64,000 nt of DNA from the NCBI GenBank assembly GCA_036337945.1, contig JAYZDF010000062.1, positions 1-64,000 on the forward strand, given 5' to 3'. Positions 23,876 through 34,142 of this stretch are shown here, piece by piece. The stretch comes from JAYZDF01 sp036337945 (lineage in GTDB: Bacteria > Myxococcota > Kuafuiibacteriia > Kuafuiibacteriales > Kuafuiibacteriaceae). The notes beneath the pieces are model-generated. The model was not told where the DNA came from. It saw only the letters and a list, made by a program, of their open reading frames with translations, and searched no databases. Position 1 is the first letter of the stretch; each line of letters starts with the position of its first letter. The position numbers and the translations under genes are program-made.

Positions 23876-25609
23876 CTAGTTAGGGCTATGAACGACGTTA
23901 ATGATCGCTGGCGGAGTCCATCCTGTCGTCAGGTTATCTGTCTTAGTGATTGAATACTCAGTGCCAGACTCGGTGAGGACAGTACTCGCTCCACCTTGGT
24001 CCGTCGCACCGACAGTACTGAGACTATAACTTCCAGACCTTGCGCACATCGGAATCGGCAAGCAACCCGCAGATACAGACGGGCTACCTTCATTGAGCGT
24101 CATAAAAAAGCTTGGCGAACCGCTCTCGTGCGTCAACTGAACTTGCGTTTCTCCAAGCAAACATGCGTCATCGTCCACCGCCAAATTAAAGTTTACCGCG
24201 GTGCCGAGATCTTGTTCCAGAGTGACCTGGGTTTGGATATCGGAGAAATCTGGCGATGCGATATCCGAGCCCCCATTCAAAGCCTGAGAGGGTGAAGCTA
24301 CCGTTGTAGCTTCCCCATCGGAACGGACGTAATTCTGACCCGCCGCCGCGGAGTACGACACAAGACGCTGAGCTGAATCAACAAGCTTGATTGAAGTAAT
24401 CGACCAGTTTCCAGATCGGGCACAAGCAGGAACATTTATCGAAGCGGTGAGCTCACCATTGTTGGGTGGGCTTCCAATCGGTTGCTCATACATGCCGGTC
24501 AACGTTTGGCCAAGGCTACTTGTCGCGGTGACGTAGAGTTTGTGAAAGTGGCAATCGTCAACCTGATTGGTTACTGCCGCAGTGACATCGATACCGCCGC
24601 TTCCATTGACTGAGCTTACGATGTTTGAAAGCTGAGGAGACGGTGCTTGAGTGGATTGAGTGCCCTGAACAATAATCGTGGCTCCAAGGATTCCTGCCGA
24701 CGTAAGAGGGTCGCCCTTCTTATCTGCGCGTTGTAGAATGTTGCTCCCGTCAGGCTCGTAGTAGGAAGTGTTGCCAGCAAAATCACGGAGGTGAACTTCG
24801 AGCAACTGGTAGCGCCCATTATTGGTGTAACAAGGGCTGACCGCAGCGTTAATCGTGACGGTCACATTTCCTGAGGAATTATCGATGCCTTGCCCCGGCG
24901 TGAGGTTAAGCTCAATTCGTTCCGGCGCTTCGCCTACACTTGGTGCCCCAGACGGACCAATCACAACTTTCGCTGAGGCGAGTCCACAGGTTTCAGTCAC
25001 GGTAAAAGTGACAGCAAAAGGAGAGCCACTTTGTACTGTGGCTTGGAGCGGTTGATTGTTGACTCTTGGACTCCCTGCAATAGCTGGGGCATCAGTATCT
25101 TCAGCGGTGTTCAACAGCTGAGGAAAATCACAAGCATTGGGTGCAACGAAAGCTGCATCGGTTGGTCCCATCATTCCGGCGTCCATACTGGCCGTTGAAC
25201 CCGCGTCAGTTGCGGCAGTAGTTCCAGTGTCGGCCATTACGGAAGCGTCTGGCTGAGGCAAAATGGGATTATCCCGCGGCGCAAATTGGCAGCGGCCTGA
25301 AACACAAATATAGTTGAGCTCGGAGTTCGGCGAAGTACCAAGAGGGTTACATCCTTGAACGTCAGCGTTGCCGTCTTGGTCGGTATCCTGGTCAATATCC
25401 ACCTGACATACCAAGTTCTGGTTTTGAGCGGCGGTGCAAGTACCATCGTAGCATAGTAATCCAGACGCACACTGCGTGATGGAGGTGCATGCGCTTCCGG
25501 CCGGGAGTTTTGTATCCTCGGAGCATCCAGCCAACGCCGCTATCGTTAATGCGGCCAAAAAAACGAAAGAAGTACGCGGAGAGGAAAAACGAGCTTTTAG
25601 GTACAACAT
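23876..25609 (-). CDS. Large cysteine-containing lipoprotein, unknown function
   Basis: 577 residues from the ATG at 25609 (an upstream start at 25648 is in frame but spoils the signal peptide). The lipobox is ALAGC. Just after it lies a small cysteine-rich region (CTSITQCASGLLCYDGTC) of a type seen in myxobacterial lipoproteins, then a DAG-rich linker (DAGSTASMDAGMMGPTDA). Three beta-rich repeats of about 120 residues follow, each with paired cysteines and motifs such as VPACARSGNWSITSIKLVD and IPMCARSGSYSLSTVGATD, which suggests Ig-like domains. Surface-exposed binding role inferred. The gene converges on the FGE-like surface protein gene, with 25 bases between the stops. Confidence 0.82.
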   Translation of the reverse strand: MLYLKARFSSPRTSFVFLAALTIAALAGCSEDTKLPAGSACTSITQCASGLLCYDGTCTAAQNQNLVCQVDIDQDTDQDGNADVQGCNPLGTSPNSELNYICVSGRCQFAPRDNPILPQPDASVMADTGTTAATDAGSTASMDAGMMGPTDAAFVAPNACDFPQLLNTAEDTDAPAIAGSPRVNNQPLQATVQSGSPFAVTFTVTETCGLASAKVVIGPSGAPSVGEAPERIELNLTPGQGIDNSSGNVTVTINAAVSPCYTNNGRYQLLEVHLRDFAGNTSYYEPDGSNILQRADKKGDPLTSAGILGATIIVQGTQSTQAPSPQLSNIVSSVNGSGGIDVTAAVTNQVDDCHFHKLYVTATSSLGQTLTGMYEQPIGSPPNNGELTASINVPACARSGNWSITSIKLVDSAQRLVSYSAAAGQNYVRSDGEATTVASPSQALNGGSDIASPDFSDIQTQVTLEQDLGTAVNFNLAVDDDACLLGETQVQLTHESGSPSFFMTLNEGSPSVSAGCLPIPMCARSGSYSLSTVGATDQGGASTVLTESGTEYSITKTDNLTTGWTPPAIINVVHSPN

Positions 25610-25650
25610 GTGTACGCGTACTCTAATGCCCCGGCCGAGACTTCGCAAAT

Positions 25651-26052
25651 TTACGGACGCAAGGCAAAAGGACGCGCATTTGATGGATGAAAATCTTCCT
25701 GCAAACCGTCTAGGCCTTGGAGCAGTAAAAGCATCCGCTGCTCAGCACCTAAGCTTTGGCAGTGCAGGTCGGTTGCAACACGACACGCAGCAGCAACACT
25801 TTGATTTTTCGGATGAAATCGAGCCAAGGTGCGCTTCATGGCTGAGCGATGTCTAGGTTGAAAACCACTCGCGCGAAGAGTCTCGGGAAGGCGCAATGCT
25901 TCAGAACCCATAGCTACAGTGGCTGCACATGGCCAATGCTTAGGGATAATCTTAGCAGAGCGTTCGACGACTGGAGATCGTCTTGGAAGAGGAACATTTT
26001 GTTCAAATCGTTCAGTTCGCGGGCGCAGGGAAACTCTCATTCCTTTACTCAT
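25651..26052 (-). CDS. Hypothetical basic protein
   Basis: 133 residues, rich in Arg, His and Leu, with no signal peptide or membrane helix and no recognised family. It fills the gap between the Fe-alcohol dehydrogenase gene and the lipoprotein gene on the same strand. A second ATG four codons in (26040) has an AAAGGA just before it and could be the start. The frame lies where a promoter leader for the lipoprotein could equally be, so coding status is uncertain. Confidence 0.4.
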   Translation of the reverse strand: MSKGMRVSLRPRTERFEQNVPLPRRSPVVERSAKIIPKHWPCAATVAMGSEALRLPETLRASGFQPRHRSAMKRTLARFHPKNQSVAAACRVATDLHCQSLGAEQRMLLLLQGLDGLQEDFHPSNARPFALRP

Positions 26053-26181
26053 CTGAAAGAATAGTGCCAGGTTCGTAACCTGCTAAAATCATGAGGTTTT
26101 ACACTAGCTTAAGAATTTTTCCGGAAATGTCCGAGACCCGAGGTAAAGATTGTTCCGGACAAAGCAGACAGCTGACGCTTA

Positions 26182-27360
26182 TTAGTGGGCGGCGCGGTAA
26201 AGCGCGTAAGCTGCCTCTTCGGTAAGTTCACGAGGGTTTCCTGGCGCACAGGCGTCCGCCATTGCTTGAGGAACCATCTTTTCAAATTGATCTTCTTGCA
26301 CGCCGACATCTCGAAGGCGTTTTGGAAGCCCCAAACGACTCATGAGACTCCAGATGGATTCGAGACAGTGCTGCGCGCGCGCCTCGGTGCTTCCTTCTTG
26401 GGGACCATTCAAAGCAGTGTCTACAGCCGCGTAGCGCGAAGCCGCGACTTCCAAATTGTATTCAATCACGTGCGGAAGCATCAGTGCGTTGGCGAGTCCA
26501 TGATGCAGACCCGCTACTGCGGAAAGAGGGTGTGCCAAAGCATGACACGCACCAAGATTTTTTTGAAAAGATATTGCTCCAGCAGAAGCTGCCAAAAGCA
26601 TTTCGTGTCGAGCACGAATATTATTTCCGTCATTGACCGCGTTTTCAAGATGGGTGCCCACTCGAGCGATGGCCGATAGAGCAAACATGTCTGCGAAAGG
26701 GTGGGTGCCGCGCCCAACGTAGGCCTCAATCGCATGCGTGAGCGCATCAATTCCAGTAGCAGCAGTTATGTGTGGAGGAAGCCCTGTTGTGAGCTCTGCA
26801 TCCAAGATTGCCGTTTGCGGCATCATGTGCGGAGAAAAAATCACGACTTTCACGCCGTCATCGCCCAAACTAATTACACTACTGCGACCTACTTCGCTTC
26901 CAGTTCCTGCTGTCGTTGGAATCGTAATTATAGGGGGTTGATCGGCATCGATACGTTCGGCGCCATTTTTGAGATCATCGTATTCAGCCAAAGGAAGCGG
27001 GTGAGTGACTTTTAGTCGGATCGCTTTTGCTACATCCATCGGTCCACCGCCGCCGAGGCCAACGATCAAGTCCGCTTCATTTGCATGAAAAGATTCGACG
27101 CCTTCAAGAACATCAATCTCAATAGGATTTTTGGATACACCGGTATAGCGCGCGAATGGAATCTTCGCAGCAGACAGTACGGCTTCTACCCTTTGAACGA
27201 TACCAGCTTGAACCAGACCCGGATCGCTCACCAAAAGAACTTTTGTGCCTCCAAGTTTTTTTACTTCGGTTGGAAGTTCGGCAGTAGCCCCGGGTCCCAC
27301 GATCATATCGGTGGGAAAACTCATACGAGTGACATCAATCATTTTTTCTGAACTGCTCAT
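26182..27360 (-). CDS. Iron-containing alcohol dehydrogenase
   Basis: 392 residues, the usual length for group III (Fe-dependent) alcohol dehydrogenases. The NAD-binding GLGGGGPMDVAKAI, the PTTAGTGSEV phosphate-binding motif and the metal-ligand region (GIDALTHAIEAYV, then ACHALAHPLSAVAGLHHG with its histidines) are present. The family interconverts short-chain alcohols or related substrates with aldehydes using NAD(P)H; EutG/FucO-like and gamma-hydroxybutyrate dehydrogenases belong here. The substrate is not resolved. No clear operon partner. Confidence 0.93.
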   Translation of the reverse strand: MSSSEKMIDVTRMSFPTDMIVGPGATAELPTEVKKLGGTKVLLVSDPGLVQAGIVQRVEAVLSAAKIPFARYTGVSKNPIEIDVLEGVESFHANEADLIVGLGGGGPMDVAKAIRLKVTHPLPLAEYDDLKNGAERIDADQPPIITIPTTAGTGSEVGRSSVISLGDDGVKVVIFSPHMMPQTAILDAELTTGLPPHITAATGIDALTHAIEAYVGRGTHPFADMFALSAIARVGTHLENAVNDGNNIRARHEMLLAASAGAISFQKNLGACHALAHPLSAVAGLHHGLANALMLPHVIEYNLEVAASRYAAVDTALNGPQEGSTEARAQHCLESIWSLMSRLGLPKRLRDVGVQEDQFEKMVPQAMADACAPGNPRELTEEAAYALYRAAH

Positions 27361-27417
27361 CTGATTGGAATAATCGCGGGTATTGATTTTGGGTCAAGTG
27401 GTATTCACCCAGATTTT

Positions 27418-27591
27418 TCAATCGGGCGAATCAAGCGCCGGTTTTTCAGAATTCGTTTTGACCTTAATTTGTTTATTGTTCCGACGTGCTTCATCAACCC
27501 ACTGCACGGACACGTAAAGAATTCCAATGATTGATAAAAAGGCTGCTAGAAAGATCATAAGCACCGGTCGGGCCTTTCGTTTGTTATTCAT
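27418..27591 (-). CDS. 57-residue single-span membrane protein coupled to moaA
   Basis: ATG at 27591 overlaps the moaA TGA by 4 bases (ATGA), and GGTGGA just before it can act as a ribosome site. The protein has a basic N-terminus (MNNKRKARP), one membrane helix (VLMIFLAAFLSIIGILYV) and a polar, charged C-terminal tail of about 30 residues. The positive-inside rule places the N-terminus in the cytoplasm. No family was recognised. Coupling to moaA suggests co-expression; a role in cofactor synthesis is not implied by sequence. Confidence 0.6.
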   Translation of the reverse strand: MNNKRKARPVLMIFLAAFLSIIGILYVSVQWVDEARRNNKQIKVKTNSEKPALDSPD

Positions 27592-28625
27592 CCACCTACC
27601 CTCGACATGTGAACATCGTGATGTTCATCTCGTCCTGACACATAGAATCCATGGCGCTCATCTTTTCCAAAAAGCGAAGTTCGAACTGCATTAGCGATTT
27701 GGATATCGTCAGCTTCGCTTCGAAGCAATGGCAAAAGTGAAAGACCGTCCGGAGAGGCGAGACAGGCTCTGATATCACCTTTCGCTGTGACGCGAACGCG
27801 GTTGCATTGTTCACAAAAGTTTTCGGTGACGGCACTAATAAAGCCAACTCTTTGATTCGGATTGATTGGATTTATCAAATAGTTCGCTGGGCCGCGGCCG
27901 AGTGTCTTCATTTCGCTTTTTTCTAGATTCAGTTCTTGGGCTAAACGAATTCGTAATTCTTCAGACGGTACAACACGCTGTTGGCCAAATACGGCACCAT
28001 ACCCAATGGGCATGAGCTCGATAAAGCGTGGCGTTATCCCTTTGGACCAAGCCCACCTGACGATGGAAACGATTTCATGGTCATTATGACCGCGAATAAC
28101 CACCGTATTGGTTTTGATTTCTTCAAAACCAGCCTGAAGAGCAGCATCAACCCCCCTAAGAACTCTCTTCAAATTTCCACCACGGGTAAGAAACGAAAAA
28201 GTGTTCGCATCTAAGCTGTCTAAAGAGATGTTAAGACGCCGGAGTCCTGCAGTTTTTAGCTGTAAAGCGAGCGGCTGAAGAGCCGTCGCGTTCGTTGTCA
28301 AAGCAATATCATGGATTGAAAGATCATGATGAATACTGTGAATAAGGTCGACGATACCTTTTCTTACCAGCGGTTCACCGCCGGTAATTCGGACCGTTTC
28401 GACACCCAATGATTGGAAAACTTTGACGAGGCGGCTGAGTTCTTCAATCGAAAGGATTTCGTTACGAGGGGATGCCGCAACACCTTCGGCGGGCATGCAG
28501 TAATGACATTTGAGATCGCAGCGATCGGTGACTGACAGCCGAAGGTACTTTAGTCGTCGGCCTTGGCTATCGTTAAGCCAACCCGGGACTGGCGTTGGGT
28601 CAGCAAGTACTCTCAATCGAGTCAC
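27588..28625 (-). CDS. moaA: GTP 3',8-cyclase MoaA (molybdenum cofactor synthesis)
   Basis: 345 residues. The radical-SAM cluster motif is CDLKCHYC (CX3CX2C) near residues 36-43; the GGEP motif follows in VRITGGEPLVRK. The second 4Fe-4S cluster is provided by CEQCNRVRVTAKGDIRACL. The protein ends in the conserved Gly-Gly tail (SRVGG), which is needed for activity in known MoaA. It catalyses the first step of molybdopterin synthesis, conversion of GTP to the 3',8-cyclo intermediate. No other moa gene is in the window. Confidence 0.97.
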   Translation of the reverse strand: MTRLRVLADPTPVPGWLNDSQGRRLKYLRLSVTDRCDLKCHYCMPAEGVAASPRNEILSIEELSRLVKVFQSLGVETVRITGGEPLVRKGIVDLIHSIHHDLSIHDIALTTNATALQPLALQLKTAGLRRLNISLDSLDANTFSFLTRGGNLKRVLRGVDAALQAGFEEIKTNTVVIRGHNDHEIVSIVRWAWSKGITPRFIELMPIGYGAVFGQQRVVPSEELRIRLAQELNLEKSEMKTLGRGPANYLINPINPNQRVGFISAVTENFCEQCNRVRVTAKGDIRACLASPDGLSLLPLLRSEADDIQIANAVRTSLFGKDERHGFYVSGRDEHHDVHMSRVGG

Positions 28626-28738
28626 AGCCGTAGCATACTCAAGGTTTCGGAGGTTCGGCTATAGAAAGTCGTGCTTTAGGAAGACAAAGGGCGTGAATTT
28701 AGGGTTGTCCGCAGAAATGCGCGGGGTACCTGAGGGAA

Positions 28739-29416
28739 TTAGCGGACGTCAATGGCGAACTTAGCTGAGTCGCCTTTGACTTGGTAAGTTACTTGAATGT
28801 TTTCGAAAACTCGTTCCGCAAGCGTAATCATCGTTTCGCTGGATAGTTTTTGGGTCGAAAGATTTTCAATCCGCACCAGTTGATAGGCGTGGACTGCGGA
28901 AATGAGCTGGTTGAGTGAAGGTTTCGTCGATGCCTTTGGTTTTGATTGGACACGAAGGATGATCTCGCCGGATGAAATCTCCATCAAGGTTCCCTCGATG
29001 GTATACGTTTCTACTTTCTCGACCGGTGCAGACGGGGTTGTCGGTGACGGATTTGGTGCAGCGGTAGGGGCTGGAGTCGTTGCAACAAACGTCTGGGCGT
29101 TTTGTTTCGACTTGGTGACTGAGGGCGATTGCATATTCGTGGCTACGGAGTTTTTCTGATTCAGGCTGTTCACGAGGCTCGTGACAAACACTTGAGTCGT
29201 GCTTTTCGTACTGTTTTTGGTTTTCTCTGTTGGCTGTTGAGCTTGTTTCGATTTGGCGGAATCGTCTTTTTTCTGCTCATTCTTACTGATGGAGGTGACA
29301 GACTGCTTTGAAGAACTTTCATCCTCTTGTGAGACACTGGCTTGCACCGCCGTTCCCAAAAATAGAGACCCGCAAAAAGCCAGTGAAAATGAGAGTTTAG
29401 CTGTTGAGTTCCGCAT
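28739..29416 (-). CDS. Exported low-complexity protein, unknown function
   Basis: 225 residues. A signal peptide (about 1-27, ending VQA) precedes about 110 residues rich in Ser, Lys, Gln and Thr, including a Pro/Ala/Thr stretch (TTPAPTAAPNPSPTTPSAP). The last 90 residues look folded: YTIEGTLMEISSGEIILRV suggests a small beta barrel, followed by a helix and strands. No family was recognised. The gene lies between gyrB and moaA on the same strand, 113 bases upstream of moaA; a common transcript is possible. Confidence 0.75.
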   Translation of the reverse strand: MRNSTAKLSFSLAFCGSLFLGTAVQASVSQEDESSSKQSVTSISKNEQKKDDSAKSKQAQQPTEKTKNSTKSTTQVFVTSLVNSLNQKNSVATNMQSPSVTKSKQNAQTFVATTPAPTAAPNPSPTTPSAPVEKVETYTIEGTLMEISSGEIILRVQSKPKASTKPSLNQLISAVHAYQLVRIENLSTQKLSSETMITLAERVFENIQVTYQVKGDSAKFAIDVR

Positions 29417-29553
29417 GATGATTCCTCCGTCGTCAGCCGATCTATCGGCGAATGCTCAGAGGCACTTAAGGCTTTGTGGGAAAAAGTCTCAGAATGGTTT
29501 GAAATCAGAAGTCGCGAGGAGTGCTTCTAGAGGGTTTTTTCGGCTTTTTATGT

Positions 29554-32187
<2,634 letters not shown>

Positions 32188-32273
32188 TTATCGTTTATTT
32201 TGAGCGCTTGATCTACATGATTGCAAGGGCTCAAAAATTACTGAAAATTGACTCTATCGAGGAGCAAAATCCG

Positions 32274-32348
32274 CGGCACCAAAGGATAGAAAAGTGAGCC
32301 AAAGAGAAGAAAAGAATGCAGCAAATTTTGACCAAAATTTTGGTGCCG
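32274..32348. repeat. Inverted repeat in the gyrB upstream region
   Basis: CGGCACCAAA (32274-32283) and TTTGGTGCCG (32339-32348) are exact 10-bp inverted arms 55 bases apart. They lie in the roughly 390-base gap between divergent gyrB (start 32142) and the polytopic membrane protein (start 32536). Inside, AAATTTTG occurs twice in direct orientation. The rest of the gap is purine-rich and shows no convincing gene. A binding site for a regulator of gyrB or its neighbour is possible. Confidence 0.4.
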
Positions 32349-32535
32349 AAACGGAATAGAAATAGCGCAAAAAAAGGAAAGGACATATGGTCCGGAATAA
32401 ACCCTTGCTCCGCTGAGCCTCGGGATGCGACGCATCGAGAATTTCGCTGGAAATGGGTTCAAAAATCCGCGTTGAATTCGAAATCGAGACGTTGAAGATT
32501 TGACGCAGTAGTGATTCTCAGTCATCGCTTGAGTC

Positions 32536-34077
32536 GTGTGGTTTCGTGACCCACTTATCGCTCTTGGAGCCCTCGTAGGAGCTATCGTTACGGCACAGGT
32601 CCTTTTCGCGGGGCCATATCTTCCGTATATTGATTGGTCGAATCACTTAGCTTTGATTTCGGTCCTCGCTCATGGGGGAGAATCGGGAGCTCTCGACTTC
32701 ATGACAAGGTCTTGGGCACCGACACCCTATTTATTTTTTTATGGGTTAAGCGCGGGGTTTGCTCAATTTACGACCGTAGACGCAGCAGCCAAATTATCAC
32801 TGGTCGTTTCGGCCTTTGGATACACAATGAGTCTCAGCGCGCTGGCTGCTGCATTAGGCCGAGATCCTCGACAGGGACTCGTAGCACCCCTCGCCTTTTT
32901 TGGCGTGAGTATGGGTTACGGCTTCGCCAGTTTCGTATTTGCCACTCCTTTTTTGTTTTTCACTCTTGCAGCTGCTGAACCCATCTTTCGGGAAAAGGCC
33001 AAACCGCATCATAATTTCCTTTTGGGGCTTTGGCTGATTTGCGCCTACTTGGGACACGCACTCATTTTTTTGACCGCTGCCCTCTTGCTGCTTTCTCGAG
33101 GAATCTTAGGGGTCCTCGTTGAAAAGAGATTTAGGCCCTGGTTTCAAATAGGTCTGGCATCGCTGCCCGCAATTCTTTTGGCGATACCGGCGACATTTGA
33201 ACACGTGTCACAACCTTGGACCGAGGCTGGGAGTGCGGCAGAAGGTCCCAAGCAATGGTTTTATTTCGTAAGTATTTCGCAGCATATCGCTGGTTTTTGG
33301 GGGCATTTGCTGGAGCGCGGTTCAAGCGCTCATATTTTGGTGATGAAAAGCGCCGCGGCATTGTGGCTCGTTTGGCTCGTCATTGGTTTTTTTAGGCCTC
33401 GAGCGCGCACAGGTGCGGCGCGCCTCAGCCTTTTGGTTTATGTCGGAGGAATCACTGCTTTATTTGTGGTTGGCCCGAACTCAATGGAATGGCCCTCTTC
33501 CCTTTGGATGATTTATCCCCGCTTTGGGGTGATCGCCGCGATGGCTTTATTTATTCTTCCTCGACCGGGCTTTCAAGGACGCTGGGGCGTCCTATTTGCT
33601 TCTTGCGGAATTGTCTTGGTGATGTGGAATGGCTCCATCAACCGGAGCCATATAGAGAGATTCAATCAATGGGCTAAAAAATACGAACCGGTTCGTAAAC
33701 TCATTCCAAAAGGAGCAAGAGTACTCGCTCTCACGGTGCCTCAGGGAAGAGACTTGACTCACAATCATCCGGCACTTGGATCTCTGTATTTTTATCACAT
33801 GGTCGATGGGGCGAGTTATGTGTCTTTCATGTTTGACGCAGCCGCACTTCCTATTCGCCAAATCGATCGAAGAAAGCCAAGAGCACCTTTTTGGAAAACG
33901 CCGCATGCATTCGATCCGAAGATTCATGGAATTGATTTTGATTACTTGGTGCTACGGGGGAAAGGGCTTGTAAGCCGAACCGATCGCGCGGCGTTACACA
34001 CCAAGCTCGGCTCCCCCAATGGTTGGACCGTGTACAAAACAAAAAACCCGAGTCCAAGACCGGGAAAACAACGCTGA
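32536..34077 (+). CDS. Polytopic membrane protein, glycosyltransferase-C-like topology
   Basis: 513 residues from a GTG start. About ten hydrophobic spans cover residues 1-360, with an early loop containing DWSNHLAL between spans 1 and 2, then a soluble C-terminal domain of about 140 residues (RKLIPKGARVLAL, DFDYLVLRGKG). Many membrane-embedded glycosyltransferases of the GT-C type share this plan, with an acidic residue in the first periplasmic loop. No specific family motif was recognised, so the function is inferred from topology only. Divergent from gyrB and convergent with uvrA. Confidence 0.75.
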   Translation: MWFRDPLIALGALVGAIVTAQVLFAGPYLPYIDWSNHLALISVLAHGGESGALDFMTRSWAPTPYLFFYGLSAGFAQFTTVDAAAKLSLVVSAFGYTMSLSALAAALGRDPRQGLVAPLAFFGVSMGYGFASFVFATPFLFFTLAAAEPIFREKAKPHHNFLLGLWLICAYLGHALIFLTAALLLLSRGILGVLVEKRFRPWFQIGLASLPAILLAIPATFEHVSQPWTEAGSAAEGPKQWFYFVSISQHIAGFWGHLLERGSSAHILVMKSAAALWLVWLVIGFFRPRARTGAARLSLLVYVGGITALFVVGPNSMEWPSSLWMIYPRFGVIAAMALFILPRPGFQGRWGVLFASCGIVLVMWNGSINRSHIERFNQWAKKYEPVRKLIPKGARVLALTVPQGRDLTHNHPALGSLYFYHMVDGASYVSFMFDAAALPIRQIDRRKPRAPFWKTPHAFDPKIHGIDFDYLVLRGKGLVSRTDRAALHTKLGSPNGWTVYKTKNPSPRPGKQR

Positions 34078-34116
34078 GCGAACAAGTTTTTATTATTTCG
34101 GAAAAAGCAGGAAGCC

Positions 34117-34133
34117 CTTTGGTAGCGCCAAAG
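34117..34133. terminator. Weak hairpin between convergent genes
   Basis: CTTTGG (34117-34122) and CCAAAG (34128-34133) form a 6-bp stem with a 5-base loop, between the stop of the membrane protein gene (34077) and the stop of uvrA (34143). On the minus strand a T-rich stretch follows about 10 bases later. It could serve as a terminator for uvrA. Confidence 0.3.
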
Positions 34134-34142
34134 CACTTTGAC

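Noticed and set aside
26085..26165. TCCGGA-type short repeats downstream of the Fe-alcohol dehydrogenase gene
   Set aside because: The repeats are only six bases long, with no clear stem and no T run, so no terminator or operator can be supported.
28626..28738. Molybdenum-cofactor riboswitch before moaA
   Set aside because: The 113-base leader does not show the conserved motif blocks I would expect, and no convincing fold was seen.
32238..32525. 95-codon minus-strand frame between gyrB and the membrane protein
   Set aside because: Odd composition, no ribosome site and no family; it fills the shared upstream region of divergent genes that must contain promoters.
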